Source of the DNA: Phytophthora sp. 'mugwort'
Lineage: Eukaryota; Oomycota; Peronosporomycetes; Peronosporales; Peronosporaceae
Assembly: GCA_033558025.1 (NCBI GenBank)
Contig: JAUCEF010000001.1
Coordinates: forward strand, 4,154,001 to 4,218,000
DNA: 64,000 nt
Direction: 5' to 3'
Shown: piece after piece, positions 34,359 through 44,347 of the stretch
How positions within the stretch are numbered: position 1 is the stretch's first letter
Layout: every line of letters starts with the position of its first letter
The notes under the pieces: generated by a model
The model's input: only the letters and a program-made list of their open reading frames with translations
Databases searched by the model: none
What the model was told of the DNA's origin: nothing
Program-made: the position numbers and the translations under genes

Positions 34359-34371
34359 CTCTTCGAGAACA

Positions 34372-35659
34372 ATGGCATCGATTGCAGATCACCTGCGCTC
34401 GCAGGAGTATTTGCGCCTCCGCCGGTCGGCAAATTCGCTGCTGGCGGAACCACGCATGTCGGACGAAGATGCCACGCGTTTGTGGAAACGTATGAACGCA
34501 ATGACACCTCGGATTCGGAGTATCTTGACTTGGTGGCGGAGAATCACCCATTCACGCCGCCCTCAACTACGCACTCGGTGGTTATTGATATTGGATCGTA
34601 TTGCTCGTCGACAGCATTGCCTGTCATTTTAACATCCTTCCTGCGTGATCATGGAAACGCTGTTGTGAAAGGAAATTCTCTCACGTCGGGAATTGTCTGT
34701 AATTGAGAAGATTCCCTCTGGTGGCTTTCTGGTTCATGTCAGGTCCGGTGAAGCAGAGAGACAGCCTGTTGGTCAGGTAGTTATGATCCTTGGCCGCAAG
34801 TTCATTATCAAGCGCCAACTGCCTTCATCGACAAGTTCTACCTGGACATTTCAGGCATTCGTACGTCTGAAGTGGATAACCAGTTCTTCATGGGACTGTC
34901 AACAATTGGAGCACGACCATTGTTTTGGACACCACGTGATTCAATATGGAGGCTCAAGTGGCCACGCCAACGTGGCGCTTCTACTTCGACCAAAAAATGC
35001 CCCGAGCGAGCTACTGGCTCTAGGCAGTCGCCGTAGTGCTTCCCTCCGAAAGTGACCGTCTTCACCATGAGCAACGCGACACCGCGCATGCTGTAGACAA
35101 CCCCAGCAACTCAACCCATGATGATCGTACCAATGTGGCCATGCCAGATCGACAACCAGTCGCGCAAGCGATTTTCCTGCGTCTGCGATGCAAGAGCTGC
35201 CGCCCCGGATGGCATATCTCGCCAAGCGTCCGTTCGTGATCCTATCGAGAATGCAGACACCTTAGGTGGCTGGTTGACATCCTCTCAGGACCCGTTTTAC
35301 ACGACTACGGTTCTCAATTGACAATTGAAAAACAATCGGACATGGAAATGGAATCTGCTCCAAGTGATAGGGATGTGAATATGCTGCGTCATCTTGAATC
35401 AGGATTTAAGCGAAGCGAGCCGTCTTTCGCAGATGCAAACCCTTCTGCACCCCTCGATACGATGAAATGCAACTTTGAAACCTTTCAACCGGGTGTTCCG
35501 GAGTGTGTGGCGTCTGGTTTCCTCATCATTCCTCAGTTGGTTCGCACTAGCATGGCCCCTGAACCTCAAGAGCCGCAGCCGACTAAAAGACGCACAACGG
35601 ACCTTAACAAGCGTTCGCCGCAAATAGGAAATGTAAGGAAACAAAAGCGTCTAGCCTAG
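34372..35659 (+). pseudogene. Broken ORF of an unrecognised transposon-type protein
   Basis: Plus-strand pieces in several frames. An N-terminal piece contains DEDATRLWKR. A middle piece reads IPSGGFLVHVRSGEAERQP, then in another frame FIDKFYLDISGIRTSEVDNQFF with PLFWTPRDS. The last 113 aa (35,318-35,659) are polar and end in a basic stretch. They seem to be one decayed protein repeated elsewhere in such genomes, but I cannot name the family. Confidence 0.4.
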
Positions 35660-37028
35660 CTCACCTTTCCCTCTATCCAATATGACTTTTTAGGGTAGGA
35701 TACGTTTCCCCGTTGTCGAGATATTGAATAGTGAAGACTGGGTCCAGCGCTCGGAGGCTATTGCACCGTGAAAGTTCAATCAACAGTGGTACTTCAGAGG
35801 ACTACTCCTGCGCTGGTCTATTGCTTACATGCTGCGCGACCCCGTTCACACACTCAGCCTGGTCGCCGCAGCTAATACCGACAGAAACGACAGATATATA
35901 GTGAGTACAGAAAACAACACCCAGACTTTACCTGCAGCGAATTGCCGAAACACCTACTCGGCAGGCACTGCTTGTTCAGCCACGCGGTTTTGGTAGGCGA
36001 GATAGTTCCTTTCAAAGATCAGGCGGAATCCTTGGGACGGCTTATTCCACAGATGCTATTTAACCAAGGGGTAGGTTATATTGTGGCATTCGCTCCGACG
36101 TGACCCTCTGACCTCAAAACGATTCATTCTACCGGAGATACTTTTTTCAACGGCCTGGATCATGAACATATTTCGTAACTACACTTCGCAGCGATTGATC
36201 ATGGGTTCAAGCACTCTGACAAGTATACGACCATATGAGTCTCGTAGTTGCATTTGGGGTTGTGGCGTTGGTTTTTCGAAACCACCACACTTTCCGCTCT
36301 CGCTGAGACCGGTTCACAGTGTAATTAAAATACAAGGGTGACACTCTAAAACCTATATTGTGATTCTCGCCCAAAATTGCCGTTCTCAGGCCATTTGTCA
36401 AAAAGCCAGCAAATCACCAGTCTGATATGATTTGGACAAAAAACTTTTCCCGCGCCGAGCTTATCTCCAGTCCGCATTCTGCACCCAACCACGGTAATGT
36501 GCTAGCGATGCCTTCGTCATGACAGGAGTATATGGTTTTACCGTGTCTGTGTCTAGGTAGCAGGATAGTGAAGGAGGCGTTCACTGGTGCTAGCCGATCT
36601 CGTTCCGCGGAGACGAGGGCTACGACACTGCAGTTGACGCGCAGGAGCGAGCTAAAGAGCAACACAAGCACAAGCTGCCCTGACGACGTCGCGACGCTTA
36701 TGACCCTCAATACCAAGGTCAATGTGATCCTGCTTGTGCTGGGGAATCTTGATGAGGCGAAGACAGAATCCAAGGTGGCCTAAACGAACAGTTGGCGATT
36801 GTCAGCTTGCCTGAGGGCTAAGGAGCCAAGCCTCCCAGTCAGCAACCGGTCGGTGCTGCCAGACGGACGCCACATCATAAGGCGGTATTTGAAGACACAT
36901 CGCAGTGGTAAGTCTATCCGTCAGTGCGATAGCTACTCGATAACATTGTGTTGCTCTGACTTTGCTGTTTCTCTGTCGTTTTATCATTTGGATCGTGAAT
37001 TTGGCTAGCTGCCAGAACAAACACCAAC
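35660..37028. other. Palindrome 2 spacer, unassigned
   Basis: No convincing gene. Overlapping short frames at 36,414-36,783 on both strands have no family resemblance. Confidence 0.45.
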
Positions 37029-38143
37029 ATGGAGGAAGCCGTCACAAAGCAGCATGCCTATCCAAACACCGTCTTTCACTGTCTTTACGGATTTTATTGG
37101 CTCGGGTACCCCCGCAAAGAGCTAGCACGCGTATACAACAAAAACGTGAAGACAATCGGCAACTGGATCAGACTTCACGAGAAGACGGGGAGTTTGAGCG
37201 TGCGCAGTCAGCTGCCGCAAGCAAGTTCAGAACTGCACACAGGCAATGGCTGTGCGAGTACTTTGCTAAACGACCGCTGGCGTACTTGGATGAAACCCAA
37301 GATGCGTTCAAGTGTGCTCACTCTGTCTCGATGATCAAGTCTTCAGTGTGGCGAATCATTCACGAATGTGGGTTACTAAAAACCTACTTGAGCGACGTCC
37401 TACGCGTATCAAAGAGCGCGAAGTATTTCGCTTTGTGGAGGAGCTGAGTCATATTGACTGGAACCACCACAACCTAGTTTTGCTGGACGAAGTTTCGTTT
37501 GATAATCGGGGATGATTAGAAAGCGCGGGTATGCGCTTCGGGTGAGACAGTAGCTATTCGTGGGGACTTTCGGCGCAAGTCCAGGGTGTCGGTGCTGGCA
37601 TTCATTAGTGTGAACGGCTTGCTGGACTTCTATGAGTCGGACGGCACGTTCGATCGCGTTGAATTTGTGAAGTGCTGCAAGGATTTTGCGTACGCAATGA
37701 GGAGAGGTGTTCACCAGTATCCCGGCTCTCGCTCCGTTTGGATTTTGGGTGGTGCGTCGATTCACAGACACCAGGAGATCGTGCACCTCCTGCAAAGTAT
37801 CGGAGTAGTCCCGATATTCCTACCGGCATACTGCCCATTTTTCAACCCCATCGAATATATGTTCGGGTTCATCAAAAAACCATTTCAGCGGCACTATATC
37901 GAAACAAGCGGGCGTGATCTGTTGCCGTTCGTTGTGCGAACATTTCTGCGGCTTGAAGAATTCAACATCGCACGAGTGTTCTACCATTGCGGCTGGAAAA
38001 TCCAAGGTCATTTTGATCCTACTGGACCAATGTCGAAAGATGAGCGTCACGCTCCTGATATTAATTGTAGTGCATTGCAGCTCGATGATGATGAAGCAGA
38101 ATTGGGTTTCACTCAAATAGGTGTTTCGTCGCAGTGCAACTAG
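37029..38143 (+). pseudogene. Decayed IS630/Tc1-like transposase (copy 2)
   Basis: The HTH part (YGFYWLGYPRKELARVYNKN, KTIGNWIRLHEKTG) starts at the ATG at 37,029. A frameshift follows near 37,190, then LLDEVSFDNRG (first Asp, about 37,485) in another frame. The last 185 codons (37,586-38,143) read SVLAFISVNGLLDFYES, WILGGASIH and FLPAYCPFFNPIEYMFGFIKK. The catalytic Asp expected in WILDGASIH is Gly here (GGT). The Glu in NPIE is intact. At least three disruptions; inactive. Confidence 0.85.
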
Positions 38144-38189
38144 GACCTTGTCTAGCTTAAATCAGCTATTAGTGTTGGTGCTCTTCGTC

Positions 38190-39386
38190 ATCTACGTTTC
38201 CCAGCCGGTCAAGTGGGTCGATGACTTCGTTCACTGATAGTGGTGGTATGTCGGCCAGAAATGCCTCGTAATTGAGTTTCAGGAAGTCAACCTTCTCGCT
38301 TGAGAGTCCAGGCGCTGCCGCAAGGAATTGCAATCTTGTTTTAGTTGCTTGTTGTCTGTGGTCAATGCATTGACACAATCCAACGCCAACTGCGCTGACC
38401 AAATGAGACCTGAGAGCTGGCGGTCGACCTGGGTATCGGCTGGCCTGAGCAAACGCGTAACATGATCTGGTGGAGGATCCATGACGGCGATATCCCAAGT
38501 TGATCGGTCAAGGCTTCTCGTAATCACGTTAGCCCACCTTCGCCACACCGTGCCGTGAGCTTGAGATGTTGTACCCTATCTTGTTGTTGCGCAACTACAT
38601 CACGAAGGCTTCTCTCTGATGTCGCGCCGGAACGATCCGCCTCCGGGGCCGAATGCAAATCCGCCATAAATTCTGCGACGTCCTTGGTTTTGACAATAAC
38701 CATACCATATTCGTAGATCAGCAGCTTGACCGTTTCCCCACGTCTGGCTGTAACCCACCGATTCCAGGCGGCGTCTGACTTAGTACTGCTGACAAGGTGG
38801 CGATCCAACTTGAACTGCATAACCTTACTCCATACTGTCGAGGGGGGAGGGTCTTCCAGTGTCCATGTGCCATCCCGCTTGACGACCAGCCCTTTTACCC
38901 GACCGCTAAACTGCTGCTACAGCTTTTCCAAGATCTCGTTGAATGAAGACCCATTAGCAGCAAAGTCTTCAAGTGTTTCTCCTGATACTTCATGCTGTGT
39001 GACGGTATTCTTGACGATTGACTGGACCAATAGCCGAGGCCGCTGGCGCTGCACAGATGGTGGGTTGACCCCGTGGGAGCTCGAGACTGCTGCTGTCCTG
39101 GAGGCGTCAACAGCGTATCTGTCCTTGGTTGTACTGTCGATTGAGAGGTGTTATGAGTTTGCTGGTGTCTTGGAGGGGCTGAAGGCGATGCAGCCCGCCG
39201 CAGGTGTTGATCCTGGAGAGGTACGGGATCTTTGGCGTAGGCGAGGCGCTTCAGGATATGGGTCCGTGGCGGGGGCGTTCGTTTCCGCAGAGGGTATGGC
39301 GACACTCGCCGCTCTGGTGCTGGCAGTGGGGTACTCTGGTCAACATTCGATGCTGCCTCAGTTCTTGAAGGCGCTCTGGATTGCAC
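38190..39386 (-). pseudogene. Broken ORF of an unrecognised repetitive protein
   Basis: Minus strand. First comes a Pro/Ser/Arg-rich N-terminal region (38,895-39,386). Then, after stops, FSGRVKGLVVKRDGTWTLEDPP and LDRHLVSSTKSDAAWNRW (about 38,700-38,900). C-terminal pieces follow in shifted frames (for example LSSEKVDFLKLNYEAFLADIP). It resembles a gag-like or transposon-associated protein in composition, without a diagnostic motif. Confidence 0.35.
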
Positions 39387-39588
39387 TATTGTGGACGCGT
39401 TCCTGGGGCTAGTAAGCTAGAGCAACACTCGACTTTGGCGCGTTTCCGCAGTGTGGTGCACTTCATATATGCTTCCGACAGTTAATATTTGGTAAGGTTT
39501 TGGGAGGTGCGGCGATTGCCTGGCGGTTGATTGAACGAATCGCTGATGGAAATTTTGGGCAGAACCTACAATAATGCACCGTTAGCAT

Positions 39589-39946
39589 TCAACCTGGCCT
39601 GATCAATTTGTCCACGAGATCCACTCCTTGTACACCTGCCACGAATACTTGCCCTTGTGCTTGCGCACCACTATAGAGGATGCAGGTATCGCCACAGTCG
39701 CAGTAGTCGAGTTTGAACGTCTGCTCCGAGCAGTACTCGGAGATCGCTTCGTGGCAGCTGAGATACGACAGAGCGAGCTGGTCGCCCATGTAGATCTCGT
39801 ACGGACCGTCGTGTGTGGTTCCCGACGTGCGCATGATCCCGTCCGTTGGTTCCGTCCGCTGGAATTTGCCGCGGGATGCCCTTTGGGTCACTCCAGCCGC
39901 AAGTCTGGTCGGCTCCTTCCGTGACTTTGTACTTGGCTCGTTCCAT
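39589..39946 (-). pseudogene. Relic of a small cysteine-containing secreted protein
   Basis: Read across two frameshifts on the minus strand: CGWSDPKGIPRQIPADGTNGRDH, then GPYEIYMGDQLALSY, then FKLDYCDCGDTCIL, then KYSWQVYKEW. The pattern CG...IP..GTNGRDH...GP.EIY.DD...Y..C...C...WQVYK recalls a family of secreted oomycete proteins of unknown function. No intact start or signal peptide remains. Confidence 0.45.
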
Positions 39947-41296
39947 GAAGTCTCGGAGACTTTTGTAGCCCCTCTCCAGTTAATACTGTGTGAAAGTTCT
40001 CCTGCATCTTAATCCCCTCCTTTTCGAGGACATACAGCGGGTTCCAGAGCTCACGACGCTCCGCAGACGTTCAATTTGGCCGCGTCCACGTCGGCGACGG
40101 AATCTGCACGACCTGGTGGGCTTTACTGGCGTACAAAAGCATCGAACTGCAGACCACAATGAGAGGGCAGCATCTTCGATGAGTCGGTATACTAGGATCA
40201 ATCATTCCGACTCCATTCTGCATGAACTCGGTTCGGACTAATCAAATCCGGTGATTCGGGAAACACTTGGCGTTATAGGGACAGTATAGGTGCTGCTTGC
40301 TGTAAGGTGAACAACAAGTTTTGAGCGTCATATCGCCTTGGATAGAGTCTTCTCACTCTTTGTCATGAATCCGCACAAAAATGCTGAATCCTCAATCTAC
40401 TTGTGCTGAGATTTTCTTCGGTGCTGGAAATATCGAAGCGCCTTGACGATCTGTAAGAACACACTGGTTCAAGCTAAACATTTTTCATATCATGGCGACG
40501 TCGTCCTAAAAGCTACACTGCAGATACCTCAGCTAGGTTTCCGCACCAACGGTACTGTAGCTACTTGGAAGCGTTCGACATTCTCATCTATTTTAATGAT
40601 CGGCGACCACCAGTGGTCGCAAGCGTCAAGTGAGCGACGCTCGTACGTACGCAAAAGGAGGGCAACCGCAACTCGAATGTGATCGCGTTTCCCGATGCGA
40701 TCGCACAACCGGAGGAGAAAGTGCTTCAAGTGGCCTAATTACAGGCATGTGGAACACTTATAAGTATCTTGCTATTAAAAAGTAATCGACACGAACCGCT
40801 TAGCCCAACGTCCCAGACTCTGTGGGTGAAAATAACTTGCACAATGCGAGGATACACTGGATGCAGGTGTTGCTTATAATCTTGCTAGTATTCCCCACCG
40901 CAAGACAAAAATGGTGTGTTGCAACCGTCCGTTGGAAATTCCAGGTCTCTGTAAAGGTGCTTGAAGTTGTACAGTCGATCGCCCAACGCTGACGTCTGCT
41001 GACCCAATTACTAATGAGCCTGCTAACCGGACGGAAGTCCCTAATACCAGAGCTGTGTCTGTGGCCTGTCCTCGAGCGAACCTAGACGCAAATATCAATA
41101 TCTGGACGTGGGTGCCTCTTGTGCCCAGAACACGATGGCGACGCCATGCGGCACGCTAGAGAGAACCCCATAGAGGCTCTATTAGAGCCGCTAGCTTGAA
41201 TCATCAGCCGTACGTTACGTGTCCTCTGCCCGTCGGGAAATATTCCGGAAAAACTGCACCCCTCTGTCCGTGTGCTGGTGCCAATGCGTGATCTCC
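39947..41296. other. Palindrome 2 spacer, right part
   Basis: About 1.35 kb without a recognisable gene or repeat, up to the promoter of the C+ twin. Confidence 0.45.
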
Positions 41297-41312
41297 CTCA
41301 TTTTTCAATTCC
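41297..41312 (+). promoter_or_regulatory. Strong initiator/FPR match of tyrosinase C (plus copy)
   Basis: CTCATTTTTCAATTCC matches the oomycete CTCATTYYNCAWTT core closely, 55-70 bp upstream of the ATG. It spans the inner edge of the right arm (41,305). Confidence 0.65.
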
Positions 41313-41366
41313 TTGTCGTGGGCATAGGCGGTAGTTCATCTTAGCCAACTGTTCAACTCCAAAGGC

Positions 41367-43151
41367 ATGAAGCTCTTATGGATTTTGAGTCTCAGTCTCT
41401 TGGCGCTGGTTTCAAGATTCACTGATGTCCAAGGCCAAACCACATGTGGACCCCGTCTTCGAAAGGATTGGGATATGATGACAACGACTGAGAAGAACAC
41501 GTACAAGAATGCGATCGCAGCAGCAATGGACTCCGGAGCGTACATCAAGTTTGTCGAGATGCACACCGAGATGATGTCGGAGAGAGAAGCGCACCGTCAG
41601 TGTATGTTCATCTACTGGCACCGGTTGATACTGGTGGCTTTCGAGAACATGCTGCGAGGTCAAGGAGCCGCTTACGCCTGTGTGACGGTGCCCTACTTTA
41701 ACTGGATCGTTGCCAGCGCTCGAGTCACCTCGGGGGCATGCACGTCCATGGGGAGTTGTTTGGCCATCAGTCGAGAGCTTGGCGGATGGACGAGCGGCGT
41801 GACACGTACACTGTCGATCAACGGGATCAGCAACACGGGACGCTGTGTGAACGTGTCACCGCTGGATCACTTTTGCCAGCTCACGTCCACTACTGGCACT
41901 GCGTGTGCCCGGTGCGTGCCTCGTAGTGACTGGTCGTCCGCGCGCGTTCCTTCTTCTACGAGCTACGCTTCGGTCCGAGCGCAAGTTTTCAATGGCAGGA
42001 ACATTGGTCAAATGTCTCCGCTGGTCGAACAAGGCTGCCACAATAACGTGCATGCAAACTTGGCCAGTACCATGGGCACCTTCGCGTCTCCTGCCGACCC
42101 GATCTTCTGGTCTCACCACGCTATGGTCGACTTGCTGCACGTGATCTTCCACAAGTGCCGCGTTGGCACGACCCGACTGACGTTCGCTCAAAAGGCGTCG
42201 CACCCGGTGGCCTGGACGTCGTGCACTCGTCGCGACTCGACTGTCACGTTTCAACCGACGGATGTCGTGACGATGCGCACAGGAGAGAGAGGAATGAATC
42301 CGATCCCTGCTTCAAGCGACCCGAGGGTCGGCAGGTTCTTCACGGGAGTTCCCAACCAATTCGCCGGCCTCATGGATACACGTGACTTGGGATCTAGCAG
42401 CTACGGATACTATATCAGTGGCCAGGTTGCGACTATGTACAGTCAGTGTGACGCCTCTCCGACGTCACGAAAGTTGAAGGACACTACGGACGCGAACAGT
42501 ACATCAGAGCCGACTATGTGCGGAGTATCCGAAGACGACGGCTACGATGCTGATGACAACGCCTACGCTTCGCAGAATAACTTTCCCGAGACGGACTATA
42601 CTGGTCAGGATGACGGCCACCAGGACATTGTTATCTTGGGTAACTCGGGTTATCCGGTGGACGTGAACACGCCGAAGGAGGAATACATCTCTGACGACGC
42701 CGAGAAGAAGGTGGTGGATTGGTACGACCACACTCTCGAAGCTATGGGAGGCGACTCGCAGGAGAATATTGTCGACCTCGAGCGCCAGGCCTGCATGTTC
42801 GAGAACGTGTGCTTGGGTGGCACAAAGGACTATTCGCCGGAATTTAAGGCGCTCTGGAAGGTGAAGGAGCCGCGCTGCAAGACGATCGTGGACGCCATCA
42901 TTGACGGTTCGCAGTCGATCCAATACGAATCGTGGCGCGAGGACATGGAGACGGCGTTCGGTTGCCCGGAGCCGACGGACTCGACGAATACGACTTCATA
43001 CTCTGGTTCTGTGGGTTCCTCTTACTCCGGTTCACGGAATTATTCCAATGGCGCAACGCAGGAAACGACGGAGTATTCCAATGACACGATCCAGTTTTCC
43101 GATGTCCTCGACCCAGTCGAAGATACCACACGTACTACGTTGGATAACTAG
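41367..43151 (+). CDS. Secreted tyrosinase C (plus-strand twin)
   Basis: Same 594-aa protein as 31,619-33,403: signal peptide, CuA His66/76/85, CuB His225/229/251, acidic linker, four-cysteine module and Ser/Tyr-rich tail. The only difference seen in the gene is silent (His codon CAT at 42,051-42,053). This copy has the better initiator match, so if one of the twins is preferentially expressed I would expect it to be this one. B+ follows in the same direction after 1.2 kb. Confidence 0.95.
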   Translation: MKLLWILSLSLLALVSRFTDVQGQTTCGPRLRKDWDMMTTTEKNTYKNAIAAAMDSGAYIKFVEMHTEMMSEREAHRQCMFIYWHRLILVAFENMLRGQGAAYACVTVPYFNWIVASARVTSGACTSMGSCLAISRELGGWTSGVTRTLSINGISNTGRCVNVSPLDHFCQLTSTTGTACARCVPRSDWSSARVPSSTSYASVRAQVFNGRNIGQMSPLVEQGCHNNVHANLASTMGTFASPADPIFWSHHAMVDLLHVIFHKCRVGTTRLTFAQKASHPVAWTSCTRRDSTVTFQPTDVVTMRTGERGMNPIPASSDPRVGRFFTGVPNQFAGLMDTRDLGSSSYGYYISGQVATMYSQCDASPTSRKLKDTTDANSTSEPTMCGVSEDDGYDADDNAYASQNNFPETDYTGQDDGHQDIVILGNSGYPVDVNTPKEEYISDDAEKKVVDWYDHTLEAMGGDSQENIVDLERQACMFENVCLGGTKDYSPEFKALWKVKEPRCKTIVDAIIDGSQSIQYESWREDMETAFGCPEPTDSTNTTSYSGSVGSSYSGSRNYSNGATQETTEYSNDTIQFSDVLDPVEDTTRTTLDN

Positions 43152-44285
43152 ATTTGCAGCGAAGCCTCTTGTTGTAGAGGCTTTTGGTTGCTTGTGTACG
43201 AGCTTCAGATTTTTTAAATTCTAAAGTCATTATTTGGATGCGTAAATGTTGTTAATTTCTGCCGCATGAAGGGTACTGGGAGATGCACCGTGCCTTTGAT
43301 TCAGTGGGAAACCAGTCACGCGTGTTTCCTTAATTCGGACCATGAACTGTATAACATTAGTCTGTCGGCACTCATCTCAACGACCACCTTCAAGCGGAAA
43401 ACATCGGGGCAGCGGGGCGAGCGAGATTCGGTGCTAAAGCTTAGGAGACGGACGGCTAGACCGATAAATTAGCTCTCCTCGGTGCAGCGTTTCTTTGATG
43501 CCGTTATACCAGCTGAACGAGCGCGAGCTTAAAAACCATGAACATACACATGGCCACTACATTTCCTTGCACATTCTGATGATCGTGCAACACGGAGATT
43601 ATTCTCGATTTGTTCTGCTTTCAACTCATTAGCATGAAGACTGTAGATTTGCTGGGCTGGACCTCTCCCTATCGGAATAATACGGCGGTCTTCATCACCG
43701 CAGTCATCGCCAGCTCGCAAGGTCATGCATTATCCAGTTTTGCATCGTATATGCGAGCAGCAAATCAAATTTAATCCCAGCAAACAGGAAACAGATTCCA
43801 ACTTCCTGAATCTGCTGCTGCGCTGAAACGTTGGGGAGCACCATACGGCACAAATCTGTAGAGAGTGCTCCAGCCGCCATGTCAACACCTCCGCTACACT
43901 GTAGCCTACAGTGCTACAAGCCTGGTACTGCAGCTAGCAGCTGGAAAAGTCACCTTCTACACAAGCTCTTGTTTTGATGACCATCAGAAAATAATGCTAG
44001 CGTTTGTATGACTGTAGTTGAAGTTGATCCCCAACCAGTGGTCTTATCAGAGTCACATTGCCTGGATCTTTATCCACCCAAACACCAACAGGTGACACAA
44101 TTGTGATAGCTCTGCTCTTATAATAGAGGCAGAGCATGTCGTGCTCCAGCTTGATAGTGATGATGACCAACTGCGTAGGTAGGGCGGCGTCTTCCTCGCC
44201 TGCTCTCTCCCTACGTCCGTTGTCCGTGAGGCTAGACCACCGAGACCAACCTAGCTCACCGGAAAGCTCTGCCGGTCTACCCAAG
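43152..44285. other. C-B intergenic region in palindrome 2 right arm
   Basis: Mirror of 30,485-31,618; no protein-like frame. Confidence 0.6.
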
Positions 44286-44301
44286 CCTCACTTTCCGATT
44301 C
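44286..44301 (+). promoter_or_regulatory. Initiator-like element of tyrosinase B (plus copy)
   Basis: CCTCACTTTCCGATT, 47-62 bp upstream of the ATG at 44,348; identical to the mirror copy. Confidence 0.4.
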
Positions 44302-44347
44302 GCAGTCAATCGGCCCAGTACCTCCTCCGTCTTTGGTGATCGAGGCC

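Noticed and set aside
37385..37385. The exact mirror centre of palindrome 2 as a functional site
   Set aside because: It falls within a decayed transposase in a spacer that has changed length by insertions, so the arithmetic centre has no meaning.
44333..44347. TTG-initiated extension of tyrosinase B
   Set aside because: The ATG five codons later begins the signal peptide shared with A and C (MKL-W-L).
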